The notes under the pieces: model-generated
Databases searched by the model: none
What the model saw: the letters and a program-made list of their open reading frames with translations, nothing else
Told to the model about the DNA's origin: nothing
Made by a program: the position numbers and the translations under genes
In this document: positions 17,345-26,817 of the stretch, one piece after another
Layout of the letters: every line of letters begins with the position of its first letter
Position numbering within the stretch: the first letter of the stretch is position 1
Assembly: GCF_041027365.1 (NCBI RefSeq)
Contig: NZ_JBFTEH010000002.1
Location: 310,001 to 374,000 of the forward strand
DNA: 64,000 nucleotides
Origin: VKMB-3413 sp041027365
GTDB taxonomy: Bacteria; Pseudomonadota; Alphaproteobacteria; Rhizobiales; Rhizobiaceae
Direction of reading: 5' to 3'

Positions 17345-17662
17345 GTCGTCTCTCCTTGGGGAACTCCTGCGCGCACGGGATCGTCCGGCGCGCAGTCCGT
17401 CGTGATCGTCGGTTGTGGGAATGCCATCCGCGCACAGCCGCCTCGGCATCGATGTCCTTTCGGACGGCTGCGAACTCGGGCCGATAAGTGACTCTTCGCA
17501 AAGAGAGTTCCCGGCCGACACAGCCGGCTAACGAGATTCCGCAGCGCCGAAATTCGCTTGCAAACGTCAGGCGAAAGGCGTCATTGCCCCGCCCGAATCT
17601 GCGGGGAGCCATCCTCCGCAGTCGGCGTTGTTGCGACAGCCGCCCACCCCAAGGAGACGATC
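17345..17662. other. Divergent intergenic region of the stress-type genes
   Basis: 318 bases between the minus-strand ferritin-like gene and the plus-strand acidic-protein gene. It contains a short inverted repeat ACTCTT/AAGAGT near 17489-17504. On the minus strand a GGAAC about 18 bases from a T-rich hexamer only loosely resembles an EcfG-type stress promoter. A GC-rich inverted repeat CTGCGG/CCGCAG lies just before the acidic-protein gene at about 17600-17622. None is strong enough to call as a promoter. Confidence 0.3.
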
Positions 17663-17911
17663 ATGGCAGACACGACCAAGGCGCTGGCCCAGTTCCGGCT
17701 GGAGCCGGCCGACAAGGGCACCGGCGCCCAGCTTCACATCGAGGACGACAGCGGCGAGACGCTGGAGCTGTCGGTCACCCGGGATCAGCTGGACGTCCTC
17801 GCCGACATGCTGGAGGAATTCCTCGAGGAGACCGAGGACTACGACGAGGTCGACGACGAGGAAGCCGGGGACGACGAAGAGGATGAGTATCAGGACGACG
17901 ACGAGGACTGA
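17663..17911 (+). CDS. Small acidic protein of unknown function
   Basis: 82 residues with AAGGAG eight bases before the ATG. The first half (MADTTKALAQFRLEPADKG, then LHIEDDSGETLELSVTRDQLDVLADML) looks like a small folded domain. From about residue 52 on nearly every residue is Asp or Glu, giving a polyacidic tail ending DDDED. I do not recognise the family. Acidic tails of this kind are seen in small chaperone-like, histone-mimic or metal-binding proteins, but nothing here selects one. It is divergent from the YciE-like ferritin gene and may be part of the same stress response. Confidence 0.7.
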   Translation: MADTTKALAQFRLEPADKGTGAQLHIEDDSGETLELSVTRDQLDVLADMLEEFLEETEDYDEVDDEEAGDDEEDEYQDDDED

Positions 17912-18014
17912 GCCGTCCGCGTGACGACAAGAGGCGCGCGGCCCGGCCCGGAGCGCGCGCCTCGCTGCACAAAGGGACGCCCCTCGCCCGGGCGCCGGGC
18001 GCTCCCGCCGGAGA

Positions 18015-19082
18015 TCAGCCGAGGAAGCCGACGATCTGCTTGACGTCCGCCATCGTCTTTGCGGCGATCGCGCCGGCCCGCTCGCCGCCGTCCTTCAGCA
18101 CCGCATCGATATGGCCGGGATCGTCGAGCAGACGGCGCATCTCGCCGGTGATGGGCGACAGCACCTGGACCGCGAGGTCCGCCAGCGCCGGCTTGAACTC
18201 CGAGAATGCCCGTCCGCCGAAGTCCGTGAGGACCTCCGCCTTCGAGCGCTCGGCAAGCGCCGCGAAGATGCCGACGAGATTGTCCGCCTCCGGCCGCCCG
18301 GCGAGGCCCGCCACCTCGGAGGGCAGCGCATCCGGATCGGTCTTCGCCTTCTTCACCTTGCGGGCGATCGCGTCGGCATCGTCGGTGAGGTTGATGCGCG
18401 ACAGGTCGGACGGATCCGACTTCGACATCTTCTTCGAGCCGTCCTTCAGGCTCATCACCCGCGTCGCAGGGCCCTCGATCAGCGGCTCGGTCATCGGGAA
18501 ATAGCCCTCGACCGTCTGCCCCTCGCCCATCGGGATGGGCGTCGAAAGCCCGGCTTCGGCGATCTTCTGCGCGAAGTCGTTGTTGAACTTCGCCGCGATG
18601 TCGCGCGTCAGCTCCAGATGCTGCTTCTGGTCGTCGCCGACCGGCACATGCGTCGCCCGGTAGGCGAGGATGTCCGCCGCCATGAGGCTCGGATAGGCGA
18701 GCAGGCCGAGGGAAGCGTTCTCCCGGTCCTTGCCGGCCTTGTCCTTGAACTGGGTCATCCGGTTCATCCAGCCGATCCGGGCGACGCAGTTGAAGATCCA
18801 GGCGAGTTCGGCATGGGCCGAGACCCGGCTCTGGTTGAAGACGATGTGGCGCTTCGGGTCGATGCCGGCGGCGAGGAAGGCCGCGGTGATCGACCGGGTC
18901 TGGCCGGGAAGGTCCTCGTGGACGAGTTGGGCCGTGATCGAATGCAGGTCGACGACGCAATAGATGCAGTCGTGGCTCTCCTGCAGGGCGACGAACTTCC
19001 GGATCGCGCCGAGATAGTTGCCGAGATGCAGGTTGCCCGTCGGCTGCACGCCGGAAAACACGCGGGGGGTGATGTCGCTCAT
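18015..19082 (-). CDS. trpS: Tryptophanyl-tRNA synthetase
   Basis: 355 residues from the ATG at 19082 (MSDITPRVFSG). It is a class I synthetase with the HIGH-equivalent GNLHLGNYLGA and the KMSKS loop in GSKKMSKSDPSD. The substrate pocket segment DILAYRATHVPVGDDQKQHLELTRDIA is typical of TrpS. It charges tRNA-Trp in the cytosol. It follows murJ on the minus strand after a 133-base gap; this trpS/murJ/glnD/mutS order is widely conserved in Rhizobiales. A longer frame to 19196 is not supported. Confidence 0.97.
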   Translation of the reverse strand: MSDITPRVFSGVQPTGNLHLGNYLGAIRKFVALQESHDCIYCVVDLHSITAQLVHEDLPGQTRSITAAFLAAGIDPKRHIVFNQSRVSAHAELAWIFNCVARIGWMNRMTQFKDKAGKDRENASLGLLAYPSLMAADILAYRATHVPVGDDQKQHLELTRDIAAKFNNDFAQKIAEAGLSTPIPMGEGQTVEGYFPMTEPLIEGPATRVMSLKDGSKKMSKSDPSDLSRINLTDDADAIARKVKKAKTDPDALPSEVAGLAGRPEADNLVGIFAALAERSKAEVLTDFGGRAFSEFKPALADLAVQVLSPITGEMRRLLDDPGHIDAVLKDGGERAGAIAAKTMADVKQIVGFLG

Positions 19083-19215
19083 GACCGGCGGCTCCTTGAG
19101 AATTCGCGGCGCGTTATGACGGAGCGCGGCACGGCGATCAAGCGCGAGTGGGGATTGCTCCGTCGGTCCCCAGCCGCCGGAGCCTCGAATCGGCAAGAGC
19201 GGGCTGCCGGGCCTG

Positions 19216-20841
19216 CTATGCCTCGGAGCCCTTCAGCTTCGGCCGGCGGCGCTTGACTAGCGACGCGACGAGGCTGCGGTCGGCGGCGCCGGTCGCGAAG
19301 GCGAGGACGAAGTAAAGCGCCATCGCCGAGGCCACCATGATCGCCAGGGCCGAGAGCTGCACCAGGACCGGCGTGTGCGGCACGAGCCAAGCATGGAAAT
19401 AAGCGAGTTCGAAGGCGAGCGCGACACCCATGAGGACGGAGCAGAGAAGGACGAGGCCGCAGCGCTTCAGCAGCGCCCGGTCGATCTCCCAGAGGCCCCG
19501 GCGGTAGAGCCCGAGGAACAGGAGCCCGGCGTTCAGCCAGCCGGCGATCGTCGTCGCCAGCGCGATGCCCTGCTCGGCCATCACCCAGAACAGGCCGAGG
19601 GAGAGGATGATGTTGCCGCCGGCCGAGATCAGCGTCGCGACCATCGGCGTCTTGGTGTCCTCGCGCGCAAAGAATCCCGGCGAGAACACCTTGATCATCA
19701 CGAAGGCCGGAAGGCCCAGGGCATAGAGGCCGAGCACGGCGGCGACGGCGGGCGTCGCGGAGGGGTCGAACTGCCCGCGCTCGTAGATCACCCGGATGAT
19801 CGGCTCGGGGATCAGGAACAGGGCTACCGCCGCGGGGACGGTGAGGAAGAGCGCGAATTCCAGGCTGCGATTCTGCGTATGCTGCGCCTCGCGCAGGTGG
19901 CCCGCCTTCAGGGCCCGCGACAGTTCCGGCAGGAGCACGACGCCGATTGCGACGCCCACCATGCCGAGCGGCAGCTGATAGGGCCGGTCGGCATATTGCA
20001 GGATCGAGACCGCGCCCGGCTTGAACGAGGCGATCGCCTGGCCGACGAAGAGGTTGATCTGGGTGATGCCGCCGATCAGCGCCGCGGGACCGGCAAGGAC
20101 GAGGAGCCGCTTCAGCCCCTTGGTCCAGCGCGGGCGCCGGAGCGCGACGCCGAAGCCGGCGAGGCGCATGGCGATCACCACCATGGACAGCTGCGCGACG
20201 CCGGCGATCAAGACGCCCCAGCTCATCAGGAAGCCGACGGTCTGCTTGTCGGCGTGGTGGTAGAGGCACCAGCCGATGACGCCGATCAGGATGAAGTTGA
20301 GCAGCGTCGGCGCCGCGGCCGCGGCGAAGAAGCGGCGGAAGGCGTTGAGGATGCCGCAGACCATCGCCATCATCGACATGCAGGCGAGGTAGGGGAACAT
20401 GATCCGCGAGAACATCACGGTGATGCCGTAGCGCTCGGCGCAGGAGATGACGTGGCCGCCGGCGGACGGGTCGTCGACGCAGACCGACAGGCCCGGCGCG
20501 ATGATCGTGTGGACCAGGAACGGCATGAAGATCATCGCCAGCACCGTCAGCGCGCAGAGCACGGTGAACAGCGTCGAGAAGATCTCGTTGGCGAAGCGCC
20601 GCGCGCCCTCCTCCCCGTCCTCCTCCAGCGCCCGCGAGAAGAGCGGGATGAAGGCGGCGTTGAAGGCGCCTTCCGCGAACAGCCGGCGGAAGAGGTTCGG
20701 GAAGCGGAAGGCGAGGTTGAAGGCGTCCGCCACCGGCCCGACGCCCAGCGCCGAGGCCATCAGCATCTCTCGGAAGAAGCCGAAGAAGCGGGAGACGAGC
20801 GTCGCGCTGCCGACGGTCGCGAACTTGGAGACGAGACTCAT
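19216..20841 (-). CDS. murJ: Lipid II flippase MurJ (MviN)
   Basis: 541 residues, hydrophobic throughout with about 14 membrane helices. The start MSLVSKFATVGSATLVSRFFGFFREM and the region NLFRRLFAEGAFNAAFIPLFS are diagnostic for MurJ, which flips lipid-linked peptidoglycan precursors across the inner membrane. The Arg residues of the central cavity (RFFGFFR and FPNLFRR) are kept. Its ATG overlaps the glnD stop codon by four bases (ATGA), so translation is probably coupled to glnD. It ends in a basic tail (KRRRPKLKGSEA). Confidence 0.96.
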   Translation of the reverse strand: MSLVSKFATVGSATLVSRFFGFFREMLMASALGVGPVADAFNLAFRFPNLFRRLFAEGAFNAAFIPLFSRALEEDGEEGARRFANEIFSTLFTVLCALTVLAMIFMPFLVHTIIAPGLSVCVDDPSAGGHVISCAERYGITVMFSRIMFPYLACMSMMAMVCGILNAFRRFFAAAAAPTLLNFILIGVIGWCLYHHADKQTVGFLMSWGVLIAGVAQLSMVVIAMRLAGFGVALRRPRWTKGLKRLLVLAGPAALIGGITQINLFVGQAIASFKPGAVSILQYADRPYQLPLGMVGVAIGVVLLPELSRALKAGHLREAQHTQNRSLEFALFLTVPAAVALFLIPEPIIRVIYERGQFDPSATPAVAAVLGLYALGLPAFVMIKVFSPGFFAREDTKTPMVATLISAGGNIILSLGLFWVMAEQGIALATTIAGWLNAGLLFLGLYRRGLWEIDRALLKRCGLVLLCSVLMGVALAFELAYFHAWLVPHTPVLVQLSALAIMVASAMALYFVLAFATGAADRSLVASLVKRRRPKLKGSEA

Positions 20842-23708
20842 CGGTAGGCGATGCCGAAAGCGCGTTCGGAGGGCATGGCGGCGGGCGAGGACTGCTCGCC
20901 TTCGGGATGCTCGAACACCCAGGTCAGCCGCGCCTCGATCCGTTCCGCCCGCGCGGTGCTGGTGACCTTCGTGCCGATCAGGTCGGTGACGTAGAAGACG
21001 TCGACGACCTTCTCGCCATAGGTCGAGATATGCGCCGAGCGGATGTCGAGGTTGAGGTCCGAGATCGCTCCGGTGAGATCGGAGAGCAGGCCCGGGCGGT
21101 CGAGGCCCTCGACCTCGATGACCGTGAACTGGTTGGATATCTCGTTGTCGAGCTTGATGCGCGGATGCAGGGAGAAGAGCGACTGACCGCGCCCCGGCTT
21201 GCGGCTGGAGATGAGGTTCGCCTGGACCTCCCGGCCCTGCAGCAGCTTGGCGATGTAGCCGCAGATGCGCTCGCCGCGCCGGATCTCGTCCTCGTCGGTG
21301 GGAAACTCGCGATTGACCAGCATGACGTCGAGCGCCCGCCCGTCGGACATGGTGAAGATCTGCGCGTCGGCGATGTTGGCCCCCGCCCCCGCGCAGGCGC
21401 CGGCGATTAGCGACAGGAGCCGCGGATGATCCGGCGCCAGCACCATGATCTCCGTCACTGCCCGGAACTTGTCGGTGCGCACCCGCGTCGCCAGCGGCTG
21501 GCCGGCCTCCGCCTCGCGGATGAAGGCCGCATGGCGCACCTGGTCCTCCAGCGGGACGGTCAGGAAGTAGTTCGGATAGTGCAGGTCGAGATAGTCGGCA
21601 CGCTCGGCCTTGCCCCAGGTGGACAGGCGCTCCGACAGGCGCTCGCGCGCCTCCGCCAGGCGCTGGCTGCGGCTGGTGCGGGTGAAGCCGCCGGTCAGCA
21701 CCGGTTCCGTCTCGAGATAGAGCGTGCGCAGGAGCTGGCCCTTCCAGCCGTTCCAGACCCCGGGTCCGACCGCCATGATGTCGCAGACCGTAAGTACGGT
21801 CAGGAGCTTCAGCCGGTCGAGCGTGCGCACCTTCTCGGCGAAGTCCAGCACCGTCTTGCGGTCGTTGATGTCGCGCTGCTGCGCGGTCATCGACATGACC
21901 AGATGATCCTCGACCAGCCAGGCGACGAGGTCCGTCTCGCGCTCGTCGAGGCCGAAGCGCGGGCAGAGCTCGCGCGCGATCTTGGCGCCGGCGACGGAAT
22001 GGTCGACGGGACGGCCCTTGGCGATGTCGTGCAGGAGCAACGCGACATAGAGCGGCGTACGGTCCTTGATGTGGCGCATGAACTCGCTCGCCATCGGCAG
22101 TCCGTCGGCGAGTTCGCCATGCTCGATGCGCGACAGCGTCTTGATCGAGCGCAGCAGATGCTCGTCCACCGTATAGTGGTGGTACATGTTGAACTGCATC
22201 ATCGCGACGATCTTGCCGAATTCCGGGACGAAGCGGCCGAGGACGCCGGCCTCGTTCATGCGGCGCAGGTGGAATTCCGGATCGTCGCGGTCGGTCAGGA
22301 CGTCGAGGAAGAGACTGTTGGCTTCGGCATTCTCACGAAGCTCGGCGTTGATCAGCCGCAGCGAGCGGCGGATCAGCTTCAGCGCGTCGGGGTGATATTC
22401 GAGGCCGTGCAGCGCTGCGAGGCGGAAGATGCGGATAAGATTGACCGGATCGTCCCGGAAGACGTGCGGCGCAGAAACGTTGATGCGGTTGTTGTCGATA
22501 TGGAAGGCGAGCGTCCCGGGGATCTTCTTCGCCCGGCCGCGCAAGGAGCGCACGAAGCCGCGCAGCCCCGGAGCCACCTTGGCGTGCTCCTCCTCCAGCG
22601 CCGCGCAGAGGATGCGCGTCAGATCGCCGACGTCCTTGGCGATCAGGAAGTAGTGCTTCATGAAGCGTTCGACGTCCCGGAGGCCGGGGTGGGCGATGTA
22701 GCCGAGCCGCCGGGCGATCTCCGGCTGCAGGTCGAAGGACAGGCGCTCCTCGGCCTTTCCCGTCGCGAAATGCATGTGGCAGCGCACCGCCCAGAGGAAG
22801 TCCTCGGCCTTGTGGAACAGCCGCTCCTCGCGCCTGGAGATGACCCCGGCCTCGACCAGCGCCTCGGTCGTGGCGACGCGGTAGTGGTACTTGGCGATCC
22901 AGAACAGCGTGTTGAGGTCGCGCAGGCCGCCCTTGCCCTCCTTGACGTTCGGCTCGACGAGATAGCGGGTGTTGCCGGTCTTGGCGTGGCGCTGGCTGCG
23001 CTCGGCGAGCTTGGCGGCGATGAACTCCTCCGACGTGCCGGAGACGACCTCGGCGTCGAAGCGCTCCCCGAGTTCCCGGAAGAGATCCGACGCCCCGGCG
23101 ATCAGCCAGCGCTCCAGGATCGAGGTCCGGATCGTCATGTCGGCGCGCGACAGCTTGATGCACTCGTCGACCGAGCGGGAGGCGTGGCCGACTTTGAAGC
23201 CCAGATCCCAGAGCAGGTAGAGCAGATATTCCGCGATCTGCTCGCCATGCGCCGTCTGCTTGTAGGGCAGGAGGAAGAGGAGATCGATGTCGGAGCCCGG
23301 CGCCAGCGTGCCGCGCCCGTAGCCGCCGACGGCGACGATCGCCATGCGCTCGCCCGAGGAGAGATTGGCCGAGGGAAAGACGTGGCGGTGGGCGAAGTCA
23401 TGGACGGCGCGGATCACCGTGTCCTGCAGCGCCGCGAGCCGGCGCGCGCACAGAAGACCGCCGCCGTCTTCCGACAGCATCCGCTCGATCGCCGTTCGGC
23501 CGGACCGGATCGTGTCGCGCAAGAAAGCCAGCACCTTGCCGCGCGCCGCGTTCGACGCGCCGCCGGAACCGTCCGCCGCGGCGATCGCCTCCAGCGCGGC
23601 TTCCAGCGCCGCTGGATCGACGATCCCGGCGAGATCGACCTGCGGCGGATGCTCGTTCTCGGAGACGGTGGAGGAGGTCTGCCTCGCCCCGAGATCGTCC
23701 TTCGCCAT
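20838..23708 (-). CDS. glnD: Bifunctional [protein-PII] uridylyltransferase / uridylyl-removing enzyme
   Basis: 956 residues. The nucleotidyltransferase domain shows GGYGRGTLAPGSDIDLLFL with the metal-binding DxD, the HD hydrolase domain shows LLLHDIAKGRPVDHS, and two C-terminal ACT domains start at TEIMVLAPDHPRLLSL and VIEVEGLDRPGLLSD. It adds UMP to, or removes it from, PII proteins (GlnB/GlnK) in response to glutamine, controlling nitrogen assimilation. The ATG at 23708 has AGGA seven bases upstream and is preferred over a TTG at 23714. It lies between mutS (142 bases upstream) and murJ (overlapping). Confidence 0.97.
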   Translation of the reverse strand: MAKDDLGARQTSSTVSENEHPPQVDLAGIVDPAALEAALEAIAAADGSGGASNAARGKVLAFLRDTIRSGRTAIERMLSEDGGGLLCARRLAALQDTVIRAVHDFAHRHVFPSANLSSGERMAIVAVGGYGRGTLAPGSDIDLLFLLPYKQTAHGEQIAEYLLYLLWDLGFKVGHASRSVDECIKLSRADMTIRTSILERWLIAGASDLFRELGERFDAEVVSGTSEEFIAAKLAERSQRHAKTGNTRYLVEPNVKEGKGGLRDLNTLFWIAKYHYRVATTEALVEAGVISRREERLFHKAEDFLWAVRCHMHFATGKAEERLSFDLQPEIARRLGYIAHPGLRDVERFMKHYFLIAKDVGDLTRILCAALEEEHAKVAPGLRGFVRSLRGRAKKIPGTLAFHIDNNRINVSAPHVFRDDPVNLIRIFRLAALHGLEYHPDALKLIRRSLRLINAELRENAEANSLFLDVLTDRDDPEFHLRRMNEAGVLGRFVPEFGKIVAMMQFNMYHHYTVDEHLLRSIKTLSRIEHGELADGLPMASEFMRHIKDRTPLYVALLLHDIAKGRPVDHSVAGAKIARELCPRFGLDERETDLVAWLVEDHLVMSMTAQQRDINDRKTVLDFAEKVRTLDRLKLLTVLTVCDIMAVGPGVWNGWKGQLLRTLYLETEPVLTGGFTRTSRSQRLAEARERLSERLSTWGKAERADYLDLHYPNYFLTVPLEDQVRHAAFIREAEAGQPLATRVRTDKFRAVTEIMVLAPDHPRLLSLIAGACAGAGANIADAQIFTMSDGRALDVMLVNREFPTDEDEIRRGERICGYIAKLLQGREVQANLISSRKPGRGQSLFSLHPRIKLDNEISNQFTVIEVEGLDRPGLLSDLTGAISDLNLDIRSAHISTYGEKVVDVFYVTDLIGTKVTSTARAERIEARLTWVFEHPEGEQSSPAAMPSERAFGIAYR

Positions 23709-23850
23709 CGTCAATTCCTGCGGATCGCTCGATTAACCCGCGACGCTATAACGTATTTCGACAGGGCGTGCGAGGCTTGCCGCGGCCGGGTCCCGGGCGG
23801 CGTCTTAGGCTCTCCACCTTCGGGCAAGTCTGCGGCTCGGCGGTCCCGCC

Positions 23851-26556
23851 TCACGACCGGTCCTGGCCCAGCGCCTTGAGCCGATACAGCGCCTCCAGGG
23901 CCTCGCGCGGCGACAGGGCGTCGGGATCGATGCCGGCGAGCGCCTCGCGAAGCGCGTCCGCAACGGGCGCGGCCTCCGGCTTCGCCGCCGGCTCGCTGCG
24001 ACGCTGCGCCGCCGCGGAAAACAGCGGCAGGTCGTCGACGAAGGCGGTCCGCTTCTCCCCCTGCTCGCCGCGTTCGAGCTCCTTCAGGACATGCCGCGCC
24101 CGCTCGACGACCGAGGTCGGCAAGCCCGCCAGCCGCGCCACCTGGATGCCGTAGGAACGGTCGGCGACGCCGGAGGCGACCTCGTGCAGGAAGATCACCT
24201 CCCCCTCCCACTCCTTGGCCCGCATGGTGGCGTTGTGCATGCGCGCAAGGCGCCCGGCGAGTGCCGTCATCTCGTGGAAGTGGGTGGCGAAGATCGCCCG
24301 GCAGCGGTTGACCTCGTGCAGGTGCTCGACCGCGGCGAAGGCGATCGACAGGCCGTCATAGGTCGCGGTGCCGCGGCCGATCTCGTCGAGGATCACCAGC
24401 GCCCGCTCGCCGGCCTGGTTGAGGATCGCGGCGGTCTCGACCATCTCGACCATGAAGGTCGAGCGGCCCTCGGCGAGATCGTCGGATGCGCCGACGCGCG
24501 AGAACAGCCGGTCGACGACGCCGACATGGGCTTTCGCCGCTGGCACGAAGGCGCCCATCTGGGCGAGCACGGCGATCAGCGCGTTTTGGCGCAGGAAGGT
24601 CGACTTGCCGCCCATGTTCGGCCCGGTCAGCAGCCACAGCGCCCCCTTGCCGCCCGGCTCCTTCGGCGACAGGTCGCAGTCGTTGGCAACGAAAGGATCG
24701 CCCGAGCCCGCCTTCAGCGCCGCCTCGACCACCGGATGGCGTCCGCCCTCGACGGCGAAGGCGAGGCTGTCGTCGACGACCGGGAGCGTCCAGTCCTCGG
24801 ACACGGCGAGCTCGGCGAGCGCAGCGGAGACGTCGATCACCGCAAGCGCCTCCGCCCCGCGCTGCAGCGCCTCGGCCTCCGCCAGGAGGTCGGCGGTCAG
24901 CCGGTCGAAGGTCTCGAGCTCGATCGACAGCGCCTCGGCGGCGGCGCCTGCGATCCGGCTTTCGAGTTCCGACAGCTCGGCGGTGGAGAAGCGCATCGCC
25001 GATGCCATGGTCTGGCGGTGGATGAACCGCTCGGCCCCTTCGCCTGACGTCAGCGCCTTCGCCTGCGCCTCGCCGACCTCCACGAAATACCCGAGGACGT
25101 TGTTGTGCTTGATCCGGAGGTTGCGGACACCGGTCTCCTCGGCGTAGCGGCCCTGCAGCGCGGCAATCACCTTGCGCGAATCCTCGCGCAGCGCCCGCGC
25201 CTCGTCGAGCGGGAGGATCGCACCCTCGCGCACGAAGCCGCCGTCGCGCTTGTTGAGCGGCGGGGCATCGACCAGCGCCTCCGCCAGCGCCCGGTGCAGC
25301 GGCTGCGGCAGGCTTTGCAGCGCGCCCAGCGCCCCCGTCAGTTCCGGCGGCAGTTCGGCGGCGGCAAGGTCGGCGGCGATCGCGAGCGCGGCGGCGAGGC
25401 CACCCTTGATCGCGGCAAGGTCGCGCGGGCCGCCGCGCCCGAGCGCCAAGCGGGACAGCGCCCGCTCCGAATCCGGCAGGCCGGAGAGCGCACGCCGGAG
25501 CTTGCGCCGAAGGTCCGGCTCCTCGACCAAGGCCGCGACCGAGGCCTGGCGCAGGCGGATCGCGGCCGGATCGGTCAGCGGCGCGGCGAGCCGGGCGGCG
25601 AGCAGCCTCGCGCCCGCGCCGGTGACCGTCCGGTCGATCGTCGCGAGCAGGCTCCCCTGCCGCTTTCCGGAGAGCGTGCGGGTGAGTTCCAGCGACGAGC
25701 GCGTCGCCGGGTCGATCTCCATGACCGAGCCCGCCGCGACCTTCTCCGGGCGCTGCAGGATCGGCCGGGCGGCGAACTGCGTCTTGCCGAGATAGGCAGT
25801 CAGCGCCGCGGCGGCGGAGAGTTCGGCGCGCGAGAAGCGGCCGAGGCCTTCGAGCGTCGCGACGTCGAAGAAACGGCAGATCCGCGCTTCGGCGGTCGCG
25901 CCGTCGAACAGCGCCTGCGGTTCCGGCCGGGCGGCGCGGCCGAAGCGGCGGAAGACGGATTTCAGGCTGTCGTCGTGGAAGACGGGGTCGGCGACAATGA
26001 TCTCGCTCGGCTCGACGGCCGCGATCTCGGCCTCGAGCCGGCTGCGGTCGGTCTCGGCGAGGCGGAAGGTGCCGGTCGAGAGGTCCGCCCAGGCGAGGCC
26101 GAAGGTCGCGCCCTCGCCCGTCCCGCCGACGCGCGCCAGCGCCATCAGGAAGTTCGGCCGGCCGGGATCGAGGATGGCGTCCTCGGTGATCGTGCCGGGG
26201 GTGACGAGGCGCACCACGTCGCGCTTCACCACGGACTTCGAGCCGCGCTTCTTCGCCTCGGCCGGATCCTCGACCTGCTCGCAGACCGCGACGCGGTGGC
26301 CGAGGGCGATCAGCTTGTGCAGGTATTCGTCGGCGGCGTGGATCGGCACGCCGGCCATCGGGATGTCCTCGCCGAGATGCTTGCCGCGCTTGGTCAGCGC
26401 GATGCCGAGCGCGCGCGAGGCCTCGGCCGCATCGTCGAAGAACAGCTCGTAGAAGTCGCCCATCCGGTAGAACAGGAGGCAATCGGGATTGGCTGCCTTG
26501 ATCTCGATGTACTGCGCCATCATCGGCGTCGCGGCGGCGTCCGTCTCGGCTGGCAT
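23851..26556 (-). CDS. mutS: DNA mismatch repair protein MutS
   Basis: 901 residues, slightly longer than the 853 of E. coli. The mismatch-reading Phe-x-Glu appears in RMGDFYELFFDDA near residue 36. The ATPase has Walker A GPNMGGKSTF, Walker B ALVILDEIGRGTATYDG and the signature His in IFATHFHEMTAL. The C-terminal helix region GIDPDALSPREALEALYRLK corresponds to the domain that drives tetramerisation. It recognises base mismatches and recruits MutL. The first ATG at 26556 lacks a strong SD; an ATG 13 codons later (MAQYIEIKAANP) is a possible true start. Confidence 0.97.
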   Translation of the reverse strand: MPAETDAAATPMMAQYIEIKAANPDCLLFYRMGDFYELFFDDAAEASRALGIALTKRGKHLGEDIPMAGVPIHAADEYLHKLIALGHRVAVCEQVEDPAEAKKRGSKSVVKRDVVRLVTPGTITEDAILDPGRPNFLMALARVGGTGEGATFGLAWADLSTGTFRLAETDRSRLEAEIAAVEPSEIIVADPVFHDDSLKSVFRRFGRAARPEPQALFDGATAEARICRFFDVATLEGLGRFSRAELSAAAALTAYLGKTQFAARPILQRPEKVAAGSVMEIDPATRSSLELTRTLSGKRQGSLLATIDRTVTGAGARLLAARLAAPLTDPAAIRLRQASVAALVEEPDLRRKLRRALSGLPDSERALSRLALGRGGPRDLAAIKGGLAAALAIAADLAAAELPPELTGALGALQSLPQPLHRALAEALVDAPPLNKRDGGFVREGAILPLDEARALREDSRKVIAALQGRYAEETGVRNLRIKHNNVLGYFVEVGEAQAKALTSGEGAERFIHRQTMASAMRFSTAELSELESRIAGAAAEALSIELETFDRLTADLLAEAEALQRGAEALAVIDVSAALAELAVSEDWTLPVVDDSLAFAVEGGRHPVVEAALKAGSGDPFVANDCDLSPKEPGGKGALWLLTGPNMGGKSTFLRQNALIAVLAQMGAFVPAAKAHVGVVDRLFSRVGASDDLAEGRSTFMVEMVETAAILNQAGERALVILDEIGRGTATYDGLSIAFAAVEHLHEVNRCRAIFATHFHEMTALAGRLARMHNATMRAKEWEGEVIFLHEVASGVADRSYGIQVARLAGLPTSVVERARHVLKELERGEQGEKRTAFVDDLPLFSAAAQRRSEPAAKPEAAPVADALREALAGIDPDALSPREALEALYRLKALGQDRS

Positions 26557-26817
26557 CGTCTGGAGGCTGCTCCCTGTCCCGGCATGAGCCGGCGCAAAGG
26601 TGCCGGCCGGACCATCTGAAGCCTTGGACGCGATCGGCCGGAGGATTCAAGAGGGGTGGCGGCGGTTTCAACCGGCTTCGTCGCGCGACCTGCTCGCATC
26701 GGTCCCGACTTCGCCGATTTCCGGCGCGACATCGTGGAGGCACCGCGCGAAATCGTCTGCTTCGTCCGTTCGATGGATAGCACGCTGGCCGACCTCGCCT
26801 AGGTTCGAGGCGGGACG

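Noticed and set aside
21426..23879. 817-codon plus-strand frame opposite glnD
   Set aside because: Antisense mirror of glnD with no recognisable domain.
24356..26743. 795-codon minus-strand frame overlapping mutS
   Set aside because: Shifted frame of mutS; mutS is intact.
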